Positions 46,038 through 55,500 of a stretch of DNA of 64,000 bases are shown here, in pieces. Under the pieces are notes generated by a model. The model was not told the DNA's origin. It saw only the letters and a program-made list of their open reading frames with translations, and searched no databases. The stretch covers positions 314,001 through 378,000 of the forward strand of contig JAODUP010000270.1 in assembly GCA_025642065.1 (NCBI GenBank). The letters run 5' to 3'. Position numbers and translations under genes: made by a program. The DNA is from Paralvinella palmiformis. Lineage: Eukaryota; Annelida; Polychaeta; Terebellida; Alvinellidae. Positions within the stretch are counted from its first letter, which is position 1. Each line of letters starts with the position of its first letter.

Positions 46038-48713
46038 TACCAAGAGACTGAATGCCAACTATTAATAATGTGTGATCGTATTATGGAGAGATGCTCAGAA
46101 GTATTGATCATGAGATAATTAAATGATAATAATTATTATTAATTAATCAAATGCTGTCAGTAATATATTAGAAGGATAATACATACTACTGTGGTATAGA
46201 TTAAGTTATGTTTGTATTATTGCTGATGAAATAAACCACTAGTGTTATTGAAAAGCTGGATGTCAGGGATTGAATTTATCTGTACTGATTGTAAATGAGA
46301 AGAAAAAAAACAATAACATCTTTATTATTCGAGTTACAACTATAGCATGGGTTTAATGAATTATATTCGTTTAGTGTAAACAGATTTAGTGTAAACATGC
46401 TTTAATATCTTAATTCTAGAATGGTGCTCCTGTTGTACCTTTGGTGAGTCGTGCTATATCTTTATTACTTTTATATTTTATCATTCTAGGCTTCTGAATT
46501 AGTAACAGCATTACAGGATTTGGAGAACTCTGCTTCCAGTGATGCTGGTGTACGTGAGAAAATAGCAGCATTACCCCCAGAAGTGTCTGATCTAGCAAAT
46601 GTAGAAAAAATAGCAGGTGATTATTGTAAATCATGACTTATAATACATATAACTATTTGTAACCCCAGTGGTGTGTATGAACATCACTAATCCCTTGTGT
46701 TCTGCGTGTGACCATCATTAACCCCCTGTGCTGCGTATGACCGTTGCTAACCGCTGTAGTGTGTATGACCATCAGTAACCTTTGGTGTATGTGATCATTA
46801 CTAACCTCCTATGGTCTGTATGACATTAGTAATGACTCTATGGAGTGTACAATCCTCTGTAGTATGTATGGCCATCTATTACCCCTTGTGGTATGTATGA
46901 CCATCTGTGGTCCCCTGCGGTGTGTATGACCATCTATGATTCCCTGAAGTGTGTGTTACCTTCAGTAACTCCCTGTCTTGTTTGTAACACCCCGTGATGT
47001 TTTTCTGGGATTATGGCATGTGATATTTTGTACTGTGGGATTATGTCTGAATACCAACCGTCCTACAGGTTTGGGCTCTAGAATTAACTCACTGGATGTT
47101 CATGTATGTGATAAAAGATAACTGTAAGAGTTTACACTGAATGGCCCTTTGTGACAATGTATTTTAAAATCCTATTCACCTCACGATTAGTTCATCTAAA
47201 TATTTATTATCAGTTGACCATCTCGTGTAACATACATGCCATCTGCGTTGATGTTAGTTTATTGTCATATTGTTTAACATACACCTGATGTAGCTACCAG
47301 TGTGCACTTTTAAAATATTTAACTGTTCGTAGACATGGAGGCCGCCAAAAAGTTGAAGACGCAGGTTGATGAAGCATGCAGTATGCTGACTGACTATAAC
47401 AGTAGATTAGCTGATGAACTCCAGGAACGTAGACGGGTGGCCAAAATGCTTAAGGAGTACATCATCGCTCAGAAGCAGTCAATGAGCGAATCAGAAAAGT
47501 TATTACAGGTTTGTTGGATTTCTTTTCCTCTTCAGTGTATGTTGTTTCTTTAGTGGTAAACTATGGTATATTCTTGTTGTCAAGCAAACCATCATTTCTT
47601 GGTGTTTCCGAATTCATCGGCTGGCATCAGATTAAAGTAATTAGCTTCCAAATACAAATGTTAGCAACATTTCAATTCAGCGACCGCTGCGTTACTCCGT
47701 CCACAGATATATAATTTGAATACAAGGCCATGGTGTATGTAGGATATATGTGGTGTAGGTAGCGCATATGTGGTGTATGTAGGGTGTATATGGTGTTTAG
47801 GGCATTCCATATCTAGATCAGTAAACATGAACTAAACATCGTCTTGATATGATTTTCTTTGATCATTTTGTTTTGGATAAACGATACTAAATTTCTTACC
47901 TATACCCGTATGTTAAGGATGTTGAAAGACTTGTTCGGAATATGTGTGGAAAATTCTGGTGATGTAAGGATGACCATGATAATTTATTGACTAATTTTAT
48001 TTCAGATTATTTGCCATAGTTTGACTACTGTGACAAAACTGAATTTGTAGTTGCCATGTTAACCATTACTATGAATATTGGCATAAAACTTTAGGACCTA
48101 GCAGCAACATTCCATTGAGGTTCAGTGGTTATGCCCTCGGCCTTGAACTCATATTTTAGCCATGGAACAATGTCAGATTGGATATAATATATAAACAGTT
48201 GAATTGTTTTTCTAAAGAATACTAGTGTGTGCATGTATGTGTTTATTAAGTTTTTGGTATACACATCCAGTTTGAACGTAAAATGTTCTAAATTAAACTA
48301 AGCAACTAGTTTATATTTAAAATGTTTTGAAGGTTTGTATTAGGTTGATGATCTTTTATGAAATGCTAACAGAAATGGTAGATAATAGATAACAGATGGT
48401 CACAAAATATGTGGCTTCAATCACCATATGTGATGAGTATAATAGGTGATAGCTGGTGACTCACTTGTCTAATTATTGGTAATTGTCTCTCATCCACTAC
48501 GCTATACTTGCCTTTTATGTGTTTTATTTATTCATCTTTTGACTTTTATTGCAGGATTCCAAGACAAAATTAGAGAAAGTTTCTGCTGTAAATAAAGAAC
48601 TCAAGGCACACATCCAAAGTTTACCTGATCTGACATTGTTACCACAGTTTACTGGTGGATTGGCTCCTCTGCCATCGGCTGGCGATCTGTTTGCTATAGA
48701 AAAGGATTCATAA
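35374..48713 (+). CDS. RPRD1: Regulation of nuclear pre-mRNA domain-containing protein 1 (RPRD1A/B, CREPT/p15RS type)
   Basis: Eight coding exons: 35374-35524, 42484-42613, 42807-42913, 43959-44137, 46420-46443, 46490-46616, 47333-47508, 48555-48713. They total 1053 bases, 350 residues (human RPRD1A/B 312-326), all phases consistent. Residues 1 to about 130 are the CID domain that binds the phosphorylated RNA polymerase II CTD (SLWLIHHRKHA; LLYLANDVIQNSKKKGPEF; MERMISIWKERGVFDDELI). A lysine-rich linker follows, then the coiled-coil CREPT region (LVTALQDLENSAS; AALPPEVSDL; VDEACSMLTDYNSRLADEL) and the conserved end LPDLTLLPQFTGGLAPLPSA. Vertebrates have two paralogues; this appears to be the single invertebrate form, so A versus B cannot be assigned. 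Intron 1 is 7 kb and full of SINEs. Confidence 0.93.
38362..39262 (-). pseudogene. Unidentified decayed coding sequence, part 1 (RPRD1 intron 1, antisense)
   Basis: On the minus strand a protein-like acidic stretch runs LIKINDLVWTDQDQKDIIKA, one stop, RYTETCRKYKF, then NISVSDENNDSAIEMDSSPN and DLEAYLPFIDLQMKALNYIP (about 39262 down to 38985). A further open frame at 38362-38574 follows a possible acceptor (tttctatcaatacag). Amino-acid composition looks protein-derived, not random. No family recognised. It could be a degraded transposon protein or a nested antisense gene with an assembly or reading error. A SINE-A copy interrupts it. Confidence 0.3.
38710..38905 (+). mobile_element. SINE-A copy, full length
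   Basis: Complete head-to-tail copy in RPRD1 intron 1: GGCGCCTCTGTTGTCTAACT head, GCATATCTGAAGGGTGTTTC middle, GTGCACAAAAGTGGCAGTAA and (ATC)n end. Confidence 0.88.
39264..39321. repeat. Hairpin of the ATTGACCCCATGTCTG repeat
   Basis: The arms CAGACATGGGGTCAATTC (39264-39281) and GAATTGACCCCATGTCTG (39304-39321) are exact reverse complements over 18 bases with a 22-base AT-rich spacer. Single arms of the same repeat occur at about 527-545 and, with one change, near 43691-43706. Confidence 0.85.
39325..39363 (+). mobile_element. SINE-A 3' tail fragment
   Basis: Only GTACAGAAGTGGCCGTAAAT followed by (ATC/TCA)n, the terminal part of SINE-A. Confidence 0.6.
39529..39800 (-). pseudogene. Unidentified decayed coding sequence, part 2
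   Basis: The minus strand is open over VMRDITHLGVGSTEQKTVIM and MQPLFDPVHGQHVQFMYTSL, then KQNMEKSGGSGGRF. Frames with protein-like content continue down to about 39360 with shifts. It is probably the upstream part of the same remnant as 38362-39262. Function unknown. Confidence 0.25.
39769..39900 (+). mobile_element. SINE-A copy (3' truncated)
   Basis: Head GGGCACCTCCGTGGTCTAGC through GCATATCTGAAAGTGGTTTC and ATTACCGTTGGAG; the tail is missing. Confidence 0.82.
40850..41045 (+). mobile_element. SINE-A reference copy with 13-bp target-site duplication
   Basis: Full copy from GGGCGCCATCGTGGTCTAGT to (ATC)n, flanked by exact TTAGATGTGGGTT at 40837-40849 and 41046-41058. Length 196 bases. tRNA-like A box TGGTCTAGTTGGTAG and B box AGTTCGAATCTC lie about 45 bases apart, as required for RNA polymerase III transcription. 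Confidence 0.92.
43959..44137 (+). CDS. RPRD1: RPRD1 exon 4: lysine-rich linker with two in-frame donors
   Basis: Encodes a basic stretch (TKTTTKPAKKNVEKKKKKVE) then LTLLEEVELE. Two near-identical donors exist, GAG|gtaaag after 44104 and GAG|gtaaaa after 44137. Both are phase 0, so use of either adds or removes 11 residues (VKNGGTNQPPE) without changing frame. This linker is variable between RPRD1 homologues. Confidence 0.75.
44349..44517 (+). mobile_element. SINE-A copy in RPRD1 intron 4
   Basis: GGCCCCCTCCACGGTCTAAC head, GTGTTCGAATCACGG B box, then ACTTCGCTTCATTGCCCCTG and ACCATGTGCACAAAAGTGG; the (ATC)n tail is lost. Confidence 0.85.
45057..45465. repeat. 23/24-bp minisatellite, about 17 units
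   Basis: Unit AGTATAGTATGTAAAACAAG plus GAG-type linker, in RPRD1 intron 4. The linkers after successive AAACAA words run GAGAC, GAGAC, GAGC, GAGGC, GAGGC, then GAGAC, GAGAC, GAGC, GAGGC, then GAGAC, GAGAC, GAGC, GAGGC, GAGGT, then GAGAC, GAGAC: a higher-order period of four to five units. The long antisense frames (FYILYCLL repeats) exist only because the unit lacks stops. Confidence 0.95.
45858..45965 (+). mobile_element. SINE-D copy (tRNA-like)
   Basis: A box region GTGTAGTGGTTAGAGCACTG and B box GGGTTCAAATCTAACT, followed by CTGTAATTGTGGGATATATC. The 3' part resembles 60690-60720 (CAAATCTAACTGATACCTGT...GTGGGATGTGTCT), which defines a fourth family. Confidence 0.5.
46420..46443 (+). CDS. 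RPRD1: RPRD1 24-nt microexon
   Basis: AATGGTGCTCCTGTTGTACC plus TTTG encodes NGAPVVPL between acceptor taattctag and donor gtgagt, phase 0 on both sides. Joined to exon 6 it gives NGAPVVPLASELVTALQDLE, comparable to SAGPLLTEELIKALQDLE in human RPRD1B. The next intron is only 46 bases (46444-46489) and cannot be retained in frame. Confidence 0.75.
46655..46985. repeat. Degenerate ~33-bp minisatellite
   Basis: About nine imperfect units around GTGTGTATGACCATCAGTAA preceded by CCCCTGTGG, in RPRD1 intron 6. Strongly diverged between units. Confidence 0.75.
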
Positions 48714-49792
48714 AACCAGTGTGTGTGTGTTTGTGTATGTGTGTGTGATTGCAGGAGTGAGACATGTTTAGTTCTGTTGTGTCTTAAAATGACTGCCTTA
48801 GGAAATGCGTAGTATTCGGTTTATAGTGACGACATTGCTTAAGGATTACACGACTTTAATTAAATAGGTAATATCTAATAGCTGACTTTTTGTTTGTCTT
48901 GTATTAAATCCAGTTTGATAATTACTTATCAAAGATGACAACTATACAAGTATTGTCAGACTGTACTCTCTTCTGTGTAGTTTGTGACAGTCAGTGAGGT
49001 ATACTGGACAGTGACGTTTCAACTAATGATTGACACACACACACACACAACTTAGGCAGAAGTTAAGTAGAATGATAGAAGGATAGTGATAAAGAAGTAT
49101 AAGACATAATTTCTCTAGAATTGTTAATCTATTAGTGACAGTTCATCTCGATGTACACCAGCTACAGGCAGGTTTAATATTGTTGTTTTGGCCATCTAGC
49201 ACAAAAATAGCACAAACCATGCGTACACTTTGTTGGTAACCTGGTCAGTGTTAATTTGTTTAAGGCGTTTCGGTGATTATCACCAAATATTAAATAGAAA
49301 TGTTACTCTGATTGAAAATTAGCTGTTTTGGTAAAAATAAATCCTCTTATGTGTAATATTCCATAAAACCTCAGCTAATAGGCATCCCATATTACATTCG
49401 AGATACATACCCTACACCCAGTAGGCGAATGTAAACCCTTGAACCTTTTTCTTTTTCTAGACATCACTTTTTAGCAAAATTGTTATGTGGAAGTAAAATA
49501 TGTTAGATTGTTTAATACCAGAAAAGTTTCATACATAGAAAAGTACACATTATTTGAAAACATTTCATGAAATTGGATAATGGTAAACAAGCTATTGAAC
49601 CTGTCTGTGTCCGTTTTGTCTTTATAAATAATTAAAGAAGCAGCATGTATAATATGTACTTTACCATTCGTTTCAGCCAAATCCCTCCGCGTTTCACTGT
49701 CATTATGTGATCAAGAAGTTTTAGGAGCTAAATAGCTAAATAATGGTGTATACTATTACTGCTGTCAGATTGTCATTTCTAATTGATACGAT

Positions 49793-49950
49793 TTAGGCAC
49801 CTCTGTGGGTTAACCAGTAGCATGGTTGGGCAGAGCCCTCTAGAATCTAAGTTCAAATTTTGGCTGGCCTATGTTTGAAGCGTATTTCATCTTTCATTTA
49901 AGTTCATTGCTATAAGAGATTGCCCGCAACCCAATTTGGTGGTTGTAAAA
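49793..49950 (+). mobile_element. Old, diverged SINE-A copy
   Basis: Order of blocks is conserved (AGGCACCTCTGTGGGTTAAC, AAGTTCAAATTTTGGC, GTATTTCATCTTTCAT, GGTTGTAAAA) but identity is clearly lower than in the other copies. Confidence 0.5.
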
Positions 49951-50404
49951 TTAAAAATATTCCTTTTGTTTAAGCAAATTGAAATGCTACACGAATGGGT
50001 CAACTAGCACTTGGAATTAACTGATATTAGGTGAATCAGTATAATTAGTTGGTAAGCTTTAAGATAAATATTTAGAATGTCTCTAATGGAATTAAGCTGC
50101 GTATAAAGATGAGCCTAAACAATCAGAGCAGTTTTATGAGCTTGTTCTAAACATTCTGACCAATTTCTTTTTGCATCTTAATTTTAGCTTGTCAGTGCAT
50201 TGGAATTGTTTGTTTTCTTTGTCTTCTGAGAAATGTTTGCATTCAGTGACTGTAAACACACTCTGACAAATTAAATGCATGTCTTAAAACATTATGAGGA
50301 TAATGGTTTTTTCTCTTCTCATTTAGTTAGGCATGAAATTAATTGTGAACATATTCAACAAGTAAAGCTGACAGTATTCATGTGTGTATTCTGTCCAATT
50401 ACAG

Positions 50405-50497
50405 ATGACAATAGCGGAAAAATCTGCCAAATTGACTACTGAACCCCCCCCAAAAACAAAAAAAAGACCAGCACCAAAAACATTACGTTTCTTCTAA
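50405..50497 (+). CDS. Possible alternative terminal exon of RPRD1
   Basis: After a plausible acceptor (ccaattacag) an open segment reads MTIAEKSAKLTTEPPPKTKK then RPAPKTLRFF and TAA. Phase 0 would fit directly after exon 7 (ends 47508), replacing the conserved exon-8 end by a short basic tail. It could equally be chance. No family match. Confidence 0.2.
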   Translation: MTIAEKSAKLTTEPPPKTKKRPAPKTLRFF

Positions 50498-52519
50498 TTT
50501 GACACAGAAATTATGTTTACACGTTCCTGTTAGTTCCATGCCTGGTTTTAGTTGCGAGTGCACTACTATTAGTACACATAACAGACATTGAGGAATACAT
50601 TCTGCATTACTTAGACTGTAAACGAACTGATTCTGCAATTCTGAATGAAATTGTTTTCTGAATTAACTTACTTTTTCTGGTTCTCACAAATACTGTCCAA
50701 CATTTGATATACAATCAGTCCACAGATAGAACCAAGTGTGATTAATGTATTTTACACACTTCTGCTATTTATGTTGTTTCGTGTAATGAGCACAGAATCA
50801 GATGTTACTGTTCCAGTTTATTGATTAAGTAACTCAAATGAAAGTTATTATTTTCCTGGATCTGTCGTGTTATATGTATTAGTCAGAGGTTCCAGATTAC
50901 ACAGCTATGGACTGGACTGATTTTGCAGATGGAGTATGCTTTAATTTTTTTATATCATCCTGGTGGTGTGGATAAATGGTGTAAATTGAATAATTATATG
51001 ATTTGTATGTTCCATTGGAGGCAAGTTGTTAATATACATGTAAATATTGAAAATATGTATAGATTTAAATCATGAAAATTAAATAAAAAAGGAGCAAATA
51101 GTTTGTTTAGTGAAAATTCTTTGATTACTGCAAAGCATTCACTCTTCTTGTATGTGTGTGTCTGTGTCTGTGTGTGTGTGTTTTTATACATGTGGAATAA
51201 GGCACTGGCACAAAGAATCTCGAAGCCTGAATTAAAACTCGGATGATTCTTCTGGGGACTGGATCCAGAGTGGTGACTTTTCATGTTGAGACATGTGTAA
51301 AGTCTTACCAATTCCGGTGAGAGTGTGTGTGTGAGTGTATGTAGTATAACACACACATACACACAAACACACACACACACTGACTTAGATAAACTTGTGA
51401 TAATGTAAACATATGAATAACGTTGTGACACAAACATAGCACAAGATAAAGTATTTTATGCTGAACAGTCTTCTATATGATGAAGTACAATATGATTTTA
51501 ACTGAGTACGCTTTAAAATTTCAGTGCACACACTGAAATTTTTTTAAGGAAAGCTTTACCTTGAGTGTATTTTCTCCTAAATATTGGTAATAATCTTGTA
51601 AAATAATTCATCATTCAATAACAAATTTGGGAAGTGTAAATCTTTAAATAATTTACAGCAACAAATTGTAACATTTTTAGCTCATATATTTGTTGATTGT
51701 TCTAGTCTATTTACCTGACTAATTCACTTGTTCTAAAACAAATTGATAATAACATTGATACACCAAATGCTAAATTAGCCAACAGCAATTGTTCAATTGG
51801 TAATTTGTTATCATATGCAGAAGATGAAGGTACAAAAAGCTAGCCAAGGGGCCAATTTAATTACCAATTAAATGATGTTCCAGGCATTTTACATTTTAAT
51901 AAAGAATGCTGTTTATTTCCATGAATACAACTTATTCATTTATCAAGGAGTTTTTTCCCTATTATTTTTATACTATTATTATTTATATTTTACATTTATA
52001 CTAGAAATGATGATGGTAGAGAATACCTGCTTTTATGTGGTTATGAGGTTATAATTAATAGCTCTAGATTTGACTCCTTTATGATATTTATTAGTTTATG
52101 ACGTTATGATAAAGTGGTATTATGACGTTATTATAACCCGTTAAAACGTTGTTTTTATTAGCCAGAATAACAAGTAGGAACTGGGAATATGGGCGTGAAT
52201 TAATATAAAAATATTTTAACATTGCAAAAAGTAATGCGTATCGTACTCACTATCGCGCAACATAGTCATAGGTCTATTCGTCATCATGCCATCATCATGG
52301 GAGCATGATCATGCAAACCCTTGGGAATTCAGATAAAACAGATCACCGAGACGAGGTAATAGTTGGATCAGAAGCCCAGATGTCTAAATTGCATCGTGCT
52401 ACCGAATGTTCTATGAGAGTATCCTCTGAATTTTTAAGAATGTAGTTATATTAATTTAAAACACCCCGTCTCTCAATTGAGAGGGCTAGAGAGACAATGA
52501 TCGAGACGAGTGCAAACGA

Positions 52520-52527
52520 TCATGTGA
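52520..52527. promoter_or_regulatory. M-box/E-box (TCATGTGA) before DTNBP1
   Basis: TCATGTGA lies within the near-palindrome GATCATGTGATC, 59 bases before the start codon. TCATGTGA is the M-box form preferred by MITF/TFE factors, which in vertebrates control lysosome-related organelle genes. Functional relevance is inferred only. Confidence 0.3.
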
Positions 52528-52585
52528 TCGGGAACACATTAAATTTTACATTTCTGTAAGTTTGCGTCGTTGACTAAAATAAAAC

Positions 52586-55500
52586 ATGGACATATTTGAC
52601 AGCATTAAGGACACGCTGTTAAGCGTACCTAAAGGTATAACTACAGGGTAAGTGATGAATTCAGAAATATAGTTAGTATTTACCTTAATACTAGTAACTT
52701 GTACGGAAAGTATGTCACGATGCAAATAGACTATAGAGTCTACTGACTAGTGACTTACTCAGTAACTGAGTAACTTCAGTAAGTCAGTATTTACATTGTG
52801 ACATACTGTGTAGTGTGTACTGAATTTAGACCAGGCTAGGCCCATGGTCAGTACTAGCACTACAACTAATGTTTTTGTTTCTGTATATATTGAATATACT
52901 CAATGTATCATTAGAGAACGTCACATTCTCTGATGACATATTATATAGTCATATTTATGATATTAATATTTTGTACTATAAAAAAGTATTAACTTATAAA
53001 GCGTAATATTAATACACAGGTTTGTCCGGGAAATACCAGGGTGGTAATTACCGACCGTATTTCCCAGGAAATACCGCCCTGTCCAATACTCCTAAATTAA
53101 GTGGGAAATAGTCTAATAGATCTACTGTGAAATAAATTTTTGCACATTATTAATGTAATATTTTTCAGTTTTTCTCTTCCATTCATTGTTATTTTGATAA
53201 CTAACTAAGATATCATTCCTTCATGTTATGATAATACAAATAAGAAACTTAATGTGTATCAGTATAATAATAGATAATTAATAAATAGTGATAATTGTAA
53301 GTTTGTGTTAATTAGACAAATCTAGATGTAATAGATCTAGAGGAGCACAATGAAAATAAGTATTATACATTTTTTGTATTAACTTTTTATGTGTGTAATG
53401 TTTACTTTTCTGTTTTGTGTTGTGTATACATTTCCATGTATAAGTTTTACCTATAAATCAAAATGATGATGTCTTATGGACACTTTTCTGCACATGGTAG
53501 GCTAAATGGGCTGAGCGACCTCCAAGGGTAATGATGCAAAGTCAAAGATGAAATACCCTTCAGATATACCCACGCCGAGATTATAACTCAGGTGGTAGTG
53601 ATTTGTGGTCCAAGACGCTACCAACTATACCATGGAGGCAGCCCACCTAATAAATAAAACAAAATAAGAATGTCAGTATTGCTGAGGGTAGACTACATAT
53701 CTTTAAATAAAGATGTGGTTGCATAGCTGAGCGTCAGAACTGTGTTCACTGGCACTAAAGGCCTGCACTTTCAATGCACATACACTAGCTCCGGATAGTG
53801 GTGAGTACTTGCGCATGCACTTACTCCCGAATCCATTATCTCTATCTTTTTTTAATATGACGGCTGAACATACAGTTTTATTTGGTCTAAAGTTAGGTTG
53901 AGGCTTTCGACATCTTTGAAGATAAAAGATAAAGGAGGTTGAAGATATGACATCAGTCCAACTATATTGACGTGAATGTAAGACGTTGGCTCGGATCTTT
54001 TTATATCCGCTTCCGAGCATCTGAAACAAGCCAAAATAGGTGCATGCACACTCATTGCGTGGCTCTTTATCACCAGTATACACGATTCCATTGCCCGACT
54101 TGTGGTGCTGCATCCAAGTATCCGAAAATGCACATTTAGTGCGTGCACATTGAGTGTTCAGGCCTTTAGCCCCAGTGAACACAGTTTGGATGCTCAGCTA
54201 CGCAACAACATTCTTAAATAAATGGTAACTGGATACTCACAGACAGTTCACTGCAATTGATCTCTCTCTTGATTTGTTGAACACTTCAACCTCATAAAAA
54301 GATAATATTTCTTCTAATATGCATATAGTAAGTAGTTAGGAATTAAATAATTTTTGCTTCTTTTTCGAGGGACTGTGACACACATGTAGATGGTATTTTG
54401 GTTAATTTTTTCTTTCTGAAATCATAACTTAAACATTGGTTTAAATCTAGTTTAAATCAATAAAAGTTTAGACCTGTTTTCACAGTTTTGCATATCCATC
54501 TTGTGAGTAAGAAGTCAATAACCAAAAGTGGGGGTACTGATGCCTGTATAATAGTATATCATAACAAATTTATCTTTGATTTGCAATCTGAGTTAAACTG
54601 GTTATATCAGCTGAGGTAATTATACCTAAACTTTACTAGTTAAACCCCGGATTGAAAAAAAATTTGTGTTTAAAAAATTTACAGGTAACTCAGATTATTT
54701 AACTTAAATCGTATTTTTTAATTAGTTATTTATTTATTTCTAGTCCCTGCATTTCTTTGCCACTTTTTTAAGTCTTAAGTTGTGGGGAAAGGCACGATGT
54801 CGGGCATCTAGGGACTTGTCATCAGAATAAAACAAGATTTAAATAAAAAGTATGATTTAAACAAAGATTTAAATCGTGATTTCTTCCAACCCTGATAACG
54901 ACTCACTTTAGATTTGCTATATATCATGGTTGTAATAAAATTAGGTTATAAAAAGAGGAATTTTTATAAACTGTATCAGGAGATTATTAATGTTTTTATT
55001 AATTCTAAACTAGATAAATTATGTGTGGTCTGTCCCAGTGAAGAATGTCTAGATAGCACCTGATACCAAATAAACTTTCCAGGATGATAACTTGTACAAA
55101 CATAAAGGAAAACATGACCTCCATGGTCTAGCTAGTAGTGAAATTGGTCACAGATCTCGACCACCGGAGTTCAAATCTTGGCACTGGGCATGTCAGAAGG
55201 GTGTTTCATCTTTCGTTTTACCTAATTACCTTTGGGGGATGCTCGTCCCATTTAGCTTACCTCGTTCACAAAAGTGGCTGTGAAACATCAGACATGCAAA
55301 CAACAAAAGTCTATCTAAGTTGTTCAAGTTCTTTAATCTTATTTTTTTTAATTGTCCTACACATAGTTGCTAATTGTAAATTTTACTGAAACGAGTTGTC
55401 AGGCAAAATGAGCTTATCTGGAATGTTATCTTATGCCTAAAATTCTTGTGCTATACTGTTGTAACGTGTTGTATTGAATAGCTACATAAAAGCAATTAAG

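Larger units (their letters stand above)
48714..52500. other. RPRD1 3' flank and intergenic DNA
   Basis: AATAAA hexamers occur near 49338 and 51080; either could end the RPRD1 transcript. A diverged SINE-A lies at 49793-49950, and a short basic open segment at 50405-50497 is listed separately. No further gene recognised. Confidence 0.35.

Noticed and set aside
53703..54182. 159-codon antisense open frame in DTNBP1 intron 1
   Set aside because: Lies almost exactly within a MITE and begins and ends in its inverted repeats; no transposase-like motif.
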